Assembly (NCBI GenBank): GCA_003416985.1
Contig: QVIN01000006.1
Coordinates: forward strand, 248,001-312,000
Reading direction: 5' to 3'
Source: Duganella sp. BJB480
GTDB lineage: Bacteria; Pseudomonadota; Gammaproteobacteria; Burkholderiales; Burkholderiaceae_D
Length of the DNA stretch: 64,000 bases
Positions 51,946 through 60,637 of this stretch are shown one piece after another. Each line of letters starts with the position of its first letter. The first letter of the stretch is position 1. The translations under genes and the position numbers were made by a program. A model generated the notes under the pieces. That model saw only the letters and a list, made by a program, of their open reading frames with translations. It had not been told where the DNA came from and did not search any database.

Positions 51946-53334
51946 ATGACTACCCCTAGCACCGTGGCGCCGGCGATCCAGCCGCGCCCAATCCCCGCCT
52001 TGCTGGTGTTGATGACACTGGCCATCGGCTTTGTCATGGCGATGATCGACGTCACCGCCGTCAATACCGCCTTGTCCGATATTTCGGTGAACCTTGGCGT
52101 GCCGCTCACCGGCCTGGTTTGGGTGGTGGACGGCTACACGCTGACCTTTGCCGCGCTGCTGATGGCCGGCGGCGCGCTGGCCGACCGCTACGGCCCGAAG
52201 AACGTCTACCAGGGCGGCTTGAGCGTGTTCATACTCGGTTCGGTGCTGTGCGCCGTGGCCCCCAGCGGCAACGCGCTGATCGCCGCGCGCCTGCTGCAGG
52301 GCGCGGGCGCGGCGCTGTTCATGCCCAGTTCATTGAGCCTGCTCACGCACGCCTACGACGACCAGGCTACCCGCGCACGCATGCTGGGCACGTGGTCGGC
52401 GATCGTCGGCTGCTCGTCGGCGGCCGGCCCGCTGGTGGGCGGACTGCTGGTCCACGAATTCGGCTGGCGCAGCGTGTTCTGGGTGAACGTGCCTATCGGC
52501 CTGCTCGGCATCGTGCTGACGCAGTTGGTGGCGCCGGCCACGCCACGCTCGCAGCGCGCGCTGTCGATGTTGAGCCATGCGCTGGGCGTGATCGCGCTGG
52601 CGGCGCTGAGTTTTGTGCTGATCGAAGGGCCGTCGCTGGGCTGGGCTTCGGCACCGGTGCTCGGCGCCTTGGCGGCGACGGTGGCGGCGGCGTTCCTGCT
52701 GGTGCGGCGCGAACGCACCGGCGCGCATCCCTTGCTGCCGCGCGCCTTGTTCGATACGCCGGCTTTCGCGGCGGCCAACGGCGTCGGCTTCCTGATCAAT
52801 TTCGCGGTGTTCGGGCAGCTGTTCCTGCTTAGCCTTTACATCCAGCAGTCCGGCGCGGATGCGCTGCACACCGGCCTGAAACTGATACCGATGATGGCCG
52901 CTTTCGCGATCGGCAACCTGACCTCCGGCCGCATTGCCGCGCGGGTCGGCACGCGGCCGCCGATGATGTATGGCCTGATGGTGGGGCTGGGCGTGGCGGT
53001 GCTGATGCTAGTCGGCCTGACGCCGCAGACGCCGTACTGGCTGCTGGTGCTGGGCGCGGTGGTGATGAATGTCGCCATCGGCATCGCGATTCCTGGCATG
53101 ACGGCGACGGTGATGCTGGTGGCCGGCAAGGCCCACGCCAACAGCGCCGCCGCCGCGCTGAACGCCAACCGTCAGATCGGCGCCCTGGTCGGCGTGGCGA
53201 TGATGGGCACCGTGATGCATGCGATGCCCGATTGGACGTGGCGCCTGCAGCTGGCCTTCGGCCTGATCTCGGCTGCCTATGCGGGCGCGCTAGTGCTGGT
53301 TTGGCGCTACGTCAAGTTGGGCAAGCCGGCTTAA
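51946..53334 (+). CDS. MFS multidrug exporter, DHA2 (14-helix, EmrB/QacA-like) family
   Basis: The 462-residue transporter has about fourteen hydrophobic helices. Signatures are MIDVTAVNTALSDI in helix 1, the ALADRYGPKNVYQGGL loop, LLQGAGAALFMPSSL, and GPLVGGLLVHEFGWRSVFWVNVPIG. These are DHA2 proton antiporter features of EmrB/QacA type. It probably exports a lipophilic toxin. The ribosome-binding site GGAAGGA precedes the ATG. It is divergent from the LysR gene. Confidence 0.9.
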   Translation: MTTPSTVAPAIQPRPIPALLVLMTLAIGFVMAMIDVTAVNTALSDISVNLGVPLTGLVWVVDGYTLTFAALLMAGGALADRYGPKNVYQGGLSVFILGSVLCAVAPSGNALIAARLLQGAGAALFMPSSLSLLTHAYDDQATRARMLGTWSAIVGCSSAAGPLVGGLLVHEFGWRSVFWVNVPIGLLGIVLTQLVAPATPRSQRALSMLSHALGVIALAALSFVLIEGPSLGWASAPVLGALAATVAAAFLLVRRERTGAHPLLPRALFDTPAFAAANGVGFLINFAVFGQLFLLSLYIQQSGADALHTGLKLIPMMAAFAIGNLTSGRIAARVGTRPPMMYGLMVGLGVAVLMLVGLTPQTPYWLLVLGAVVMNVAIGIAIPGMTATVMLVAGKAHANSAAAALNANRQIGALVGVAMMGTVMHAMPDWTWRLQLAFGLISAAYAGALVLVWRYVKLGKPA

Positions 53335-53993
53335 ACGCCGCGCGTGCTGCGCCATTCGATCATCTCGGCGATGGTCAGGATGGGCATGCCGTGCAGCTCG
53401 GCGAAGCGTTCGATGTCGGCGCCGCGCATCATGGTGCCGTCGGGGTTCATCAACTCGCACAGCACGGCGGCCGGATTGAGGCCAGCCATGGTCGCCAGGT
53501 CCACCGAGCCTTCGGTGTGGCCTTTGCGGGCCAGCACGCCGCCCGGCGTGGCGCGCAGCGGGAACACGTGGCCGGGGTGGACCAGGTCGCGCGGCTGCGC
53601 ATCGGCGGCGATGGCTGTGCGGATGGTGGTGACGCGGTCCGCCGCCGAAACGCCGGTGGTCACGCCGTCGCGCGCTTCGATCGACACCGTGAACGGCGTG
53701 CCGTAACGGCTGCCGTTATCGGCGGCCATCATCGGCAGTTCCAGCGCGCGCACCTTGTCGGCGCTCAGACAGAGGCAGACGATGCCGCTGCATTCGCGGA
53801 TCATCATGGCCATCGACTGCACGGTGATTTTTTCGGCGGCGACGATCAGGTCCGCTTCGTTCTCGCGGTCGAAATCGTCGAGCAGGATCACCGGCACGCC
53901 GGCGCGCATGGCTTCCAGCGCCGCGTTGATGCGGCCTTCCAGATCGCCCGAAACCAGGGAGTAGGGGGATACTGCGGATTGTTGGTCTAACAT
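53331..53993 (-). CDS. ribB: 3,4-dihydroxy-2-butanone 4-phosphate synthase RibB
   Basis: The 220-residue enzyme makes the four-carbon precursor of riboflavin from ribulose 5-phosphate. It shows DDFDRENEADLIVAAEKI (metal and substrate acidic loop), MMIRECSGIVCLCL, the PGHVFPLRATPGGV segment, RKGHTEGSVDLATMAGL and CELMNPDGTMMRG. There is no GTP cyclohydrolase II domain, so it is RibB, not RibBA. ATG 53993 was chosen. An FMN riboswitch lies upstream. The stop overlaps the converging MFS gene by four bases. Confidence 0.95.
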   Translation of the reverse strand: MLDQQSAVSPYSLVSGDLEGRINAALEAMRAGVPVILLDDFDRENEADLIVAAEKITVQSMAMMIRECSGIVCLCLSADKVRALELPMMAADNGSRYGTPFTVSIEARDGVTTGVSAADRVTTIRTAIAADAQPRDLVHPGHVFPLRATPGGVLARKGHTEGSVDLATMAGLNPAAVLCELMNPDGTMMRGADIERFAELHGMPILTIAEMIEWRSTRGV

Positions 53994-54089
53994 GTGGAAC
54001 GCTCCTCGCAAATAGGCGAAAAACGCGACAGGGCAAGCGAATACGCGCGGCCCGCCGCACCGATCGCTCGGGCGGATGGCCGCGTCACC

Positions 54090-54228
54090 GCACATCTTCT
54101 TTCATCCGGACTATACCGTCGGCTCTGGAATCGCACCAGATCTGCTGACCCCTCTTGCGAGAGCGCTCGCGGGCTTGGCCATCGCTGGCCTTACCGCCGG
54201 TGGGGAATCGCACCCCGCCCCGAAGACG
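54090..54228 (-). ncRNA. FMN riboswitch (RFN element)
   Basis: The minus strand shows all conserved arms: TCTTCGGGGCGGGG, ATTCCCCACCGGCGGTAA, the CCCGCGAGC hairpin, GATTCCAGAGCCGACGGT and AGTCCGGATGAAAGAAGA. It lies about 97 bases before the ribB ATG, so FMN is expected to repress ribB. Confidence 0.96.
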
Positions 54229-54327
54229 TCGTTAATCGCCTGCCGGCTGGCAGGCGAGCAAGGATTCTAGCCCAAATTAAGAATTTCAGTGTATGGTGGC
54301 TTTCTTCTTCTTTTTTATGCAACGGGT

Positions 54328-57153
54328 ATGAAGCTGATGACAATGCGTAGCGCCTCCGCCGCCGTTCTTCTGGCGTGTTCCCTCATGGCGCAAGCCGACA
54401 ATCAGCCGCCGCTGAAATTGAGCGACCCGATACCGGTCGGGCCGCAGGTCAAGGTGGGCCATCTGGCCAACGGCTTGACCTATTATGTGCAGAAAAATAC
54501 CCGTCCCGAGAAGAAGCTGGAGCTGCGGCTGGTGGTGAAGGCCGGCTCGATACTGGAGGACGAGGACCAGCAAGGCCTGGCGCACTTCACCGAGCATATG
54601 GCCTTCAACGGTTCCACGCATTTCAAGCGCAACGAGCTGGTGTCCTATCTGCAGTCGATAGGCGTGAAGTTCGGCGCCGACCTGAATGCCTACACCAGCT
54701 TCAACGAGACCGTCTACATCCTGCCGCTGCCGACTGATAAGCCGGAGGTGGTGAAGCAGGGCTTCCAGGTGCTGGAGGATTGGGCGCACGGCCTGTCGTT
54801 CAACGACGCCGACATCGACAGCGAGCGCGGTATCGTGCTGGAGGAGCTGCGCATGGGTAAAGGCGTGGACGACCGCATGAACAAGGTGCTGCTGCCCAAG
54901 GTGCTGAACGGGTCGCGCTATGCGCAGCGCATGCCGATCGGTAAAGAGGACATCCTCAAGACCTTCAAGTACGACGCCGTCAAGCGCTTCTACCGCGACT
55001 GGTATCGTCCGGACCTGATGGCGGTGGTGGTGGTCGGCGATATCGATCCGGCCGATGCGGAGAAACTGGTGACGCAGCATTTCGGCGGCCTGAAAAATCC
55101 GCGGAGCGAGCGTCCACGCGAATACGCCAAGATCCCGGAGCGTTCGGAATCCGAAGGCGTGGTGTTCACGGACAAGGAGATCGGCGCGAACTCGGTCTAT
55201 ATCCGCTACCCGGTCCAGGCGTGGGCGCCCGGTTCCACCATCGCCGACTATCGCCAGAAGCTGATCGAGAACATGTACAGCTTTATTCTCAGCCAGCGCA
55301 TGCACGAGCTGACGCAGCAAGCCAACCCGCCGTTCCTGCAAGGCGGCAGCGGCATGAACGCCGTGATGCGGGGCTACCGCTCGTTCGGCGCCGGCGCGGT
55401 GCTCGGCAAGGGTGGAGCGACGCCTGCCATCAACGCCCTGGTGCAGGAAGACCAGCGCGCGCGCCAGTACGGCTTCACCGCTTCGGAAGTGGAGCGCGCC
55501 AAGAAGGGCATGTTGCGCAGTTATGAGCGCATGTACAACGAGCGCGATAAATCCGATTCGGCCGGCTATGCGGCGGAGTACATCCGCAACTTCCTCGACA
55601 AGGAGTCGATCCCCGGCGTGGCGATGGAGTACCGCTATGCCAACGAGCTGATACCGGGCATCGCGCTGTCGGAGGTGAACGCCGCCGTGCGCGCGGCCAT
55701 CCCGGACAACCAGAACAAGCTGGTGATCTACACCGGCACCGAGGTGGCCGGCGTGCCGGCGCCGAAGGCTGACGAGTTGTTGGCCACCGCCAGCGCGGCC
55801 GAGAAGATCGGCGTCAAGGCTCAGGAAGAGAAGGTCTACGCCAGCCAGTTGATGGCGGTGCCGCCCAAGGCCGGCAGCATCGTCGGCGAGACCTTCAACG
55901 CCAAGCTGGGATTGACGGAGCTTGTGTTGAGCAACGGCGTCAAGGTGGTGTTGAAGCCGACTGACTTCAACAACGACCAGGTGATACTGACTGGCCTGCG
56001 GTACGGCGGCTGGTCGCTGTTCGCCGACCAGGACCTGTTCAATGCGCGCTATGCCAGCAATATCGTCCACCAGATGGGCGTGCGCGATTACACTCCGAGC
56101 GATCTGGTGAAGGTGTTGGCCGGTAAGTCGGCGGGCGCCAACGCCAGCGTCAGTTCGATCAACGAGACGGTCGGCGGTGGCTCGGGCAGCGGCGACGTGG
56201 AGACCATGCTGCAGCTGGTGTACCTGAACATGACGCAGCCGCGCAAGGACCCCGCCATCTACAGCGCCTACGTCGACAGCCAGCGCGAACTGGCGAAGAA
56301 CAATCTGGCACGACCGGAATCGGTCTTCAACGATACGATCACGGCTACGCTGTACAACAACAACCCGCGCGTGCAGCGTGCGCCCAAGCCGGCGGACTTC
56401 GATCAACTGGGGCTGGACCGGGTGGTGGATCTTTATAACAGCCGCATGGCCAGCGCCAAGGACTTTACCTTCTTCGTGACGGGCAGTTTCGACGTGGAGA
56501 AGATCAAGCCGTTGATCGCCACGTATCTGGCCAGCCTGCCGGTGGGCGAGATTCCGGTGGCGTTCAAGGACGAAGGTGTGCGGCCGGTGCGCGGCGTGGT
56601 GAAGAAGGAGGTTCATGCCGGGACTGAACCCAAGAGCACGATCTCGCTGTCCTTCACCGGCGAGGCGCAGTACTCGGCGCAGGAGCGTATGCGTATGCAG
56701 GCGCTGATCGAGGTGCTGAACATCAAACTGATCGAGGTGCTGCGCGAGAAGATGGGCGCGATATACAGCGGCGGCGTGCGCGGGAACATGGAGCGCATCC
56801 CTTACCAGAATTACTCGATCACGGCCAACCTGCCTTGCGCGCCGGAGAATGTGGACAAGGTGCTGGCGGCGACCTTCGCGGAGATCGACAAGATCAAGGA
56901 GAACGGCGCGGAGGATGCGGACCTGGCCAAGGTGAAGGCTTCGTGGGTCACCAACTATCGCCGTGGCATGCGCGAGAACGGCTATTGGCTGGGGGTGTTG
57001 ATGAACGCCTTCTTCAACAAGACCGATCCGGAGGAAGTGCTGACCTACGAAGCGCGCGTGGGCGCGCTGACGGCGGCGGAGTTGAAGGACACCGCGCGGC
57101 GCTACTTCGACATGAACAATTATGTGCAGGTGGTGCTGTATCCGGCGAAGTAA
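54328..57153 (+). CDS. M16-family zinc peptidase, PqqL-like
   Basis: From ATG 54328 the protein has 941 residues with a signal peptide (cleavage after LMAQA). It carries the inverted zinc motif HxxEH in LAHFTEHMAFNGS (about 82-86) with the distal Glu in a later helix. A second, inactive M16 half occupies roughly 500-940, typical of the two-domain pitrilysin-like or PqqL family. PqqL-like enzymes degrade small proteins in the periplasm. ATGs at 54337 and 54343 are also possible. Confidence 0.9.
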   Translation: MKLMTMRSASAAVLLACSLMAQADNQPPLKLSDPIPVGPQVKVGHLANGLTYYVQKNTRPEKKLELRLVVKAGSILEDEDQQGLAHFTEHMAFNGSTHFKRNELVSYLQSIGVKFGADLNAYTSFNETVYILPLPTDKPEVVKQGFQVLEDWAHGLSFNDADIDSERGIVLEELRMGKGVDDRMNKVLLPKVLNGSRYAQRMPIGKEDILKTFKYDAVKRFYRDWYRPDLMAVVVVGDIDPADAEKLVTQHFGGLKNPRSERPREYAKIPERSESEGVVFTDKEIGANSVYIRYPVQAWAPGSTIADYRQKLIENMYSFILSQRMHELTQQANPPFLQGGSGMNAVMRGYRSFGAGAVLGKGGATPAINALVQEDQRARQYGFTASEVERAKKGMLRSYERMYNERDKSDSAGYAAEYIRNFLDKESIPGVAMEYRYANELIPGIALSEVNAAVRAAIPDNQNKLVIYTGTEVAGVPAPKADELLATASAAEKIGVKAQEEKVYASQLMAVPPKAGSIVGETFNAKLGLTELVLSNGVKVVLKPTDFNNDQVILTGLRYGGWSLFADQDLFNARYASNIVHQMGVRDYTPSDLVKVLAGKSAGANASVSSINETVGGGSGSGDVETMLQLVYLNMTQPRKDPAIYSAYVDSQRELAKNNLARPESVFNDTITATLYNNNPRVQRAPKPADFDQLGLDRVVDLYNSRMASAKDFTFFVTGSFDVEKIKPLIATYLASLPVGEIPVAFKDEGVRPVRGVVKKEVHAGTEPKSTISLSFTGEAQYSAQERMRMQALIEVLNIKLIEVLREKMGAIYSGGVRGNMERIPYQNYSITANLPCAPENVDKVLAATFAEIDKIKENGAEDADLAKVKASWVTNYRRGMRENGYWLGVLMNAFFNKTDPEEVLTYEARVGALTAAELKDTARRYFDMNNYVQVVLYPAK

Positions 57154-57207
57154 GCGGGCCGCCTGTTACACTGGCGGCTTGTATTCATCACGATGTAGAG
57201 AACTATC

Positions 57208-57408
57208 ATGGCAAAGAAAAAAGAAGAGCTGGACCCGGAAACCCTGGAGCTGATCAACTGGTGTATCGAAGTGGAGGGCTTCCTGGTGAAGGGCGGCGCC
57301 ACGCAGGAGGAGGCGCAGGAGCATATCGAAGAGCAGGTCGAGTGGTTCACCGACCAGTTCTACGATGGCCTGACGCCAGAGGAAGCGGCGAAGGAAGCGC
57401 TGGCCTGA
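57208..57408 (+). CDS. Small acidic protein of unknown function
   Basis: A 66-residue acidic protein (KKKEELDPETLELINWCIEVEGFLVKGGATQ, EEAQEHIEEQVEWFTDQFYDGL), predicted helical, no signal. The ordered charge pattern and good start context suggest a true gene. A short acidic orphan with tryptophans may be an adaptor; the function is unknown. Confidence 0.6.
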   Translation: MAKKKEELDPETLELINWCIEVEGFLVKGGATQEEAQEHIEEQVEWFTDQFYDGLTPEEAAKEALA

Positions 57409-57412
57409 TGCG

Positions 57413-57901
57413 TCAGGTATCAAGTCTCGGATCGTAGATAAATTGCCTGAGCACTTGTGCTGTGATGCGGCTGGTATCTGGATGTAATGGGTTGATCAGG
57501 ACGTTGTATTCCTCCGGGACGATCACCGATGGCACCAGCAGCAGCGCCGCAGACTTTTTCTTCAGCCAGGCATCGCCGAAGTCGATGCTGGTTGAGCCGG
57601 GAGGTTCGGCTTGCCAAGTCGGCGGAAGCTCGTTCGCTTCGATGATTTCTTGTTTCCTCCAAACCGATGCGGGCACGCTAAGGCTGACCAGGAACGCATT
57701 GCGTATGGCGATATTGTCGCCAAGATGTGCCAGCGTCTCCAACGTGGCCAGCGCGATGCTGGTCGATGCATACACTACTTCAACGCCCTTGCTGTTCCAG
57801 CGGCCGCCGGTGAGTCTTGCACCGCCGCCGCTAAGGTCATCGGCGGCGTACCTCTCGGTATGCTTGGCGATCCTCCATAACGTGGCCGGTGCGGCAGGCA
57901 T
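57413..57901 (-). CDS. RES-domain toxin of a RES/Xre toxin-antitoxin module
   Basis: The 162-residue protein is a RES domain: LWRIAKHTERYAADDLSGGGARLTGGRWNSKGVEVVYAS, with the Arg and the conserved GRWN, Tyr in the following strand, and Ser in SIALATLETL. RES toxins degrade NAD and cause growth arrest. Its start overlaps the antitoxin stop (ATGA), so the antitoxin is made first. It converges on the small acidic gene. Confidence 0.9.
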   Translation of the reverse strand: MPAAPATLWRIAKHTERYAADDLSGGGARLTGGRWNSKGVEVVYASTSIALATLETLAHLGDNIAIRNAFLVSLSVPASVWRKQEIIEANELPPTWQAEPPGSTSIDFGDAWLKKKSAALLLVPSVIVPEEYNVLINPLHPDTSRITAQVLRQFIYDPRLDT

Positions 57902-58398
57902 CAGGAGACGATCCCGTATTCGATCCGGCCGAGAGTGTCGAGCACTAATTCATAGCCCGCTTCGGTGTCCAGCAACGACAGAGGCGCTTCGCCGCCCAGC
58001 GATCGGTTGAGGCGACGTAGCCATGCGCGGGCGGCGTCCTCGTTTTCCAGAACTTGCAGTGCGCGCGACCATGCACGATCGGCGCGATACAAGCGGTCTT
58101 GTTCCGATGCGGACAAGGTTTCATTCCTGCTGATACGACCTTTCATGGTGCTGCGTGGCAGGCGCAGTACCTCGAACAAGCCGTCCTGACTCAGACCAAG
58201 GCGGCTTGCCATTGCCGGTATCACGCTGGCGGGAACGCCGTGCCGCATGTCTTCGATGACTGTGGCTGAGTCACCATGGAAGGTGCGGTTTGGTCGTTTC
58301 ACATGCGGGCCTTCGGGCGCCGCGCCAAGCCGGGCAGCGGGGCGCTTCACTTGGGAGGCCGACGGGGCGGGTGATGGCTTCTTTGCAGTGGTTGACAT
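57901..58398 (-). CDS. Xre/MbcA/ParS-family antitoxin of the RES module
   Basis: The 165-residue protein has a Pro/Arg/Lys-rich N-terminus, an Xre-type HTH (about 55-85: MASRLGLSQDGLFEVLRLP) and the MbcA/ParS/Xre toxin-binding domain (LSASEQDRLYRADRAWSRALQVLENEDAARAWLRRLNRSLGG, given in fragments). This is the standard partner of RES toxins. It autoregulates the operon in characterised systems. The segment 58399-58617 upstream has AT-rich sequence likely to hold its promoter. Confidence 0.9.
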   Translation of the reverse strand: MSTTAKKPSPAPSASQVKRPAARLGAAPEGPHVKRPNRTFHGDSATVIEDMRHGVPASVIPAMASRLGLSQDGLFEVLRLPRSTMKGRISRNETLSASEQDRLYRADRAWSRALQVLENEDAARAWLRRLNRSLGGEAPLSLLDTEAGYELVLDTLGRIEYGIVS

Positions 58399-58617
58399 AG
58401 CTTGTCCAAACCTAGACCTAATTGAGTACGATTATAGACCGTTCGGAATTGGCGTTGGTGGCGACATCGTCCTGCTTATCAAGACGTTCGCCTGATTGAG
58501 CTGTCTGGTCTCCTGGGGGCTGATAGGTGTGACAATTTTCGGATTTTACATGTGGGTAAAATGCTATCCTAACCCTCGCCGATTCATCCACAATACCAAT
58601 ATGAGGAGGTGCCACCC

Positions 58618-58812
58618 TTGAAGAAGTCAATTCTCGAAATCTACGCGCTTGCTGTTTGCTTTGTGACCGTAGTCTGCTTTGTGGTGGCGCTTGGAATCGC
58701 AACATACAGCGTTCTAGAAATTGCCAAACCGGATTTCACACTCAGCTCTTGGCAATACAACCAGCACCAAACTAACGAAGCTTTCTGGAATGGCTGTGGT
58801 ACGAATAGATAG
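58618..58812 (+). CDS. Small single-pass membrane protein, possibly truncated at its 3' end
   Basis: TTG 58618 is preceded by a strong Shine-Dalgarno AGGAGGT (58604-58610, seven bases away). The 64-residue product has one long membrane helix (IYALAVCFVTVVCFVVALGIATYSVLEI) and a polar tail (FTLSSWQYNQHQTNEAFWNGC). The reading frame stops at 58812, exactly where sequence resembling a LysR regulator begins, so the C-terminus may be cut off by a deletion joint. Confidence 0.65.
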   Translation: MKKSILEIYALAVCFVTVVCFVVALGIATYSVLEIAKPDFTLSSWQYNQHQTNEAFWNGCGTNR

Positions 58813-59234
58813 ACCAGCGTTTATTGTTCGAGGAACGACTGGTTTTAGCCAGCGCCGCCTTGTCGCACGACGAGATGGATTTGCGGGAGCTTTCCTCCTA
58901 TCCTCTTGCATTGCTCAACTCGCAGTTCGCCATGCGTCGCCAGATAGATCTTTCGTTGGCGAGCCATGGCGTGGTGCCCGATTTGCGAATCGAGGTCGAT
59001 GATGTCGATGCGCTGTTGCGCCTGGCGGCCATCGGTCCTGTCTCCACCATCGTTGGCGAACTGGCTGCGAGAACGGCGTCTGGCGTGGGCGTCGCGCAAA
59101 TTAACGATAGGGGATTGGTCAGGTCGGCAGCCTTCCGGTGGCGCAAAGGCCGAATGCTCAAGGGCGCGATGGGAGAGTTTTTTGATAGGCTGATCTCGGA
59201 AATTCGTTCTCGCGGACTCACCGCGCAGGTATGA
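58809..59234 (+). pseudogene. LysR-family regulator remnant, effector-domain part
   Basis: The frame reads RLLFEERLVLAS, the start of the LysR effector domain, then ELSSYPLALLNSQFAMRRQIDLSLASHGV and IEVDDVDALLRLAAIGPVSTIVGELA. No HTH, start codon or ribosome-binding site precedes it, and it abuts the small membrane gene. The 3' end to 59234 appears natural. It is a 5'-truncated pseudogene. Confidence 0.7.
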
Positions 59235-59282
59235 TGGGCAGCGTTTTCTTCGGGACAGACTTATAATCAAGAGATAACTCAA

Positions 59283-59795
59283 ATGGATCGGTTCAAATGT
59301 CAGGCTGGCCTTGCGCTCTTTTTCTCTCTGTCTTTCCAGCACTGCTGGGCATGCCGTGCGCCGCCGCAGGAGCAGTTGATTGGCGTTGATGAGCAATTGG
59401 AAAAGGCGTTCGATGTGTCCGTCGCCACGGTGGTCCGGGAGACTCCGATGGATGGACAAATGGAGTATGAGTTCCTGGTTCAGAAACGCGTTCTCGGAGC
59501 GGCAAGGGGTTCGTTCACTTTGAAATTCCCCAACGCTCCGCAGCACCAGGACGAGCGGAGTTTCGACAACCATCAGGCCGAACGGTTTTGGCAGCGTGGT
59601 GGTGGGCGGTTATTTAACGACACGGCCTGCGTCATCGCCCCGACGTTTGTCGTCGGCCACAGCTACCTCGCGTTCGTCGGGCAGCCCATCACCAGGCGCA
59701 GCTTCGAACGCATCGAGAGCTCGTCCGGCCAACTTAATTTCAACGACAAGTGGCTGCAATATGTCGAAGCCAAATTACATGGACGGCAGGATTAA
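59283..59795 (+). CDS. Exported protein of unknown function
   Basis: A 170-residue protein with a short hydrophobic N-terminus (GLALFFSLSFQHCWACRAPP) and beta-rich mature part (DVSVATVVRETP, EYEFLVQKRVLGAA, FVVGHSYLAFVGQPITRRSFERIES). The DTACVIAPTFVVG segment suggests one conserved cysteine. No family recognised. It lies four bases before the next gene and is probably co-transcribed. Confidence 0.65.
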   Translation: MDRFKCQAGLALFFSLSFQHCWACRAPPQEQLIGVDEQLEKAFDVSVATVVRETPMDGQMEYEFLVQKRVLGAARGSFTLKFPNAPQHQDERSFDNHQAERFWQRGGGRLFNDTACVIAPTFVVGHSYLAFVGQPITRRSFERIESSSGQLNFNDKWLQYVEAKLHGRQD

Positions 59796-59798
59796 CTT

Positions 59799-60179
59799 AT
59801 GCTGATCGATGCGATACTCTGCGAACTCAGTGCCCGCGAGCCGATCTTCCATCGACGGGAATTCGGCACCAGCCGCGAAGACCTTCTCAACATGACGGCG
59901 GATGACTTCTGGGAGATTGGCGCAAGCGGTGCGGTTTATGATCGCGAGTTTGTGATCGAAACCCTTCTGGAACGCTACCAATCGCCGGAGCCGGACGATT
60001 TGGTTTGCTCGGACTTCACGATCCGCCAGCTTGCCCGCGGCCTCTATCAGCTCAACTACGTCCTGCAGCAGCCGGGCCGGCGCACGCGCAGAACGACGCT
60101 CTGGCGCAAAACAAACGAAGCGTGGCAAATCGTCTTCCACCAAGGGACGGTGATCAGCGAGCCTCATTCGGCATCGTGA
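59799..60179 (+). CDS. DUF4440/NTF2-like small protein
   Basis: The 126-residue protein follows the NTF2-like DUF4440 pattern: ILCELSAREPIFHRREFG, DFWEIGASGAVYDREFVIETLLERY, RQLARGLYQLNYVLQQPGR, TTLWRKTNEAWQIVFHQGT. NTF2-like folds bind small molecules or act as enzymes; a specific function cannot be assigned. The 3' end overlaps the converging VOC gene by 16 bases. Confidence 0.82.
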   Translation: MLIDAILCELSAREPIFHRREFGTSREDLLNMTADDFWEIGASGAVYDREFVIETLLERYQSPEPDDLVCSDFTIRQLARGLYQLNYVLQQPGRRTRRTTLWRKTNEAWQIVFHQGTVISEPHSAS

Positions 60180-60556
60180 CAGACCACGCATAGCTTGTTC
60201 CCCTCCGGGTCGCGGAAGTAGGCGCCGTAGTAGTTGGCGTGGTAGTGCGGCCGCAGCGCCGGCGGGCCTTCGCATCGGCCGCCGTGCGCCATGGCGGAGG
60301 CATGTGCGGAGTCGACCGCCGCACGCGTCGGCGCCATCAAGGCCATCATCTGGCCGTTGCCGCAGGTGGCGGTCTCGCCGTCGTACGGCTTCCCGATGAT
60401 GAACAAGGGCCGCCCGCCCTCTGCCGGCTGCCAGGCCGCCCACGGCTTGGCAGCGTCGCTGAAGCGCAGGCGCACACCCAGGTCCGCCATCACAGCGCTG
60501 TAAAAGACGAGTGCCGGTTCGAAATCGTTAATCCCCACATAAACATGCGATAGCAT
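60164..60556 (-). CDS. VOC-family (glyoxalase-like) protein
   Basis: The 130-residue protein is a single VOC domain: MLSHVYVGINDFEPALVFYSAVM at the start (metal-site His position 4), then WAAWQPAEGGRPLFIIGKPYDG, VDSAHASAMAHGGRCEGPP and HANYYGAYFRDPEGNKLCVVCH. The family includes lyases, dioxygenases and resistance proteins; the role is not deducible. It diverges from the P450 gene. Confidence 0.88.
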   Translation of the reverse strand: MLSHVYVGINDFEPALVFYSAVMADLGVRLRFSDAAKPWAAWQPAEGGRPLFIIGKPYDGETATCGNGQMMALMAPTRAAVDSAHASAMAHGGRCEGPPALRPHYHANYYGAYFRDPEGNKLCVVCHDAE

Positions 60557-60637
60557 CTGTTTCCCCGAATAGGTGAGTATATCGTCAACATTTCAGGGTA
60601 TAGTGTACGCGGAGATGAATTCAAATGGGGGAACACC

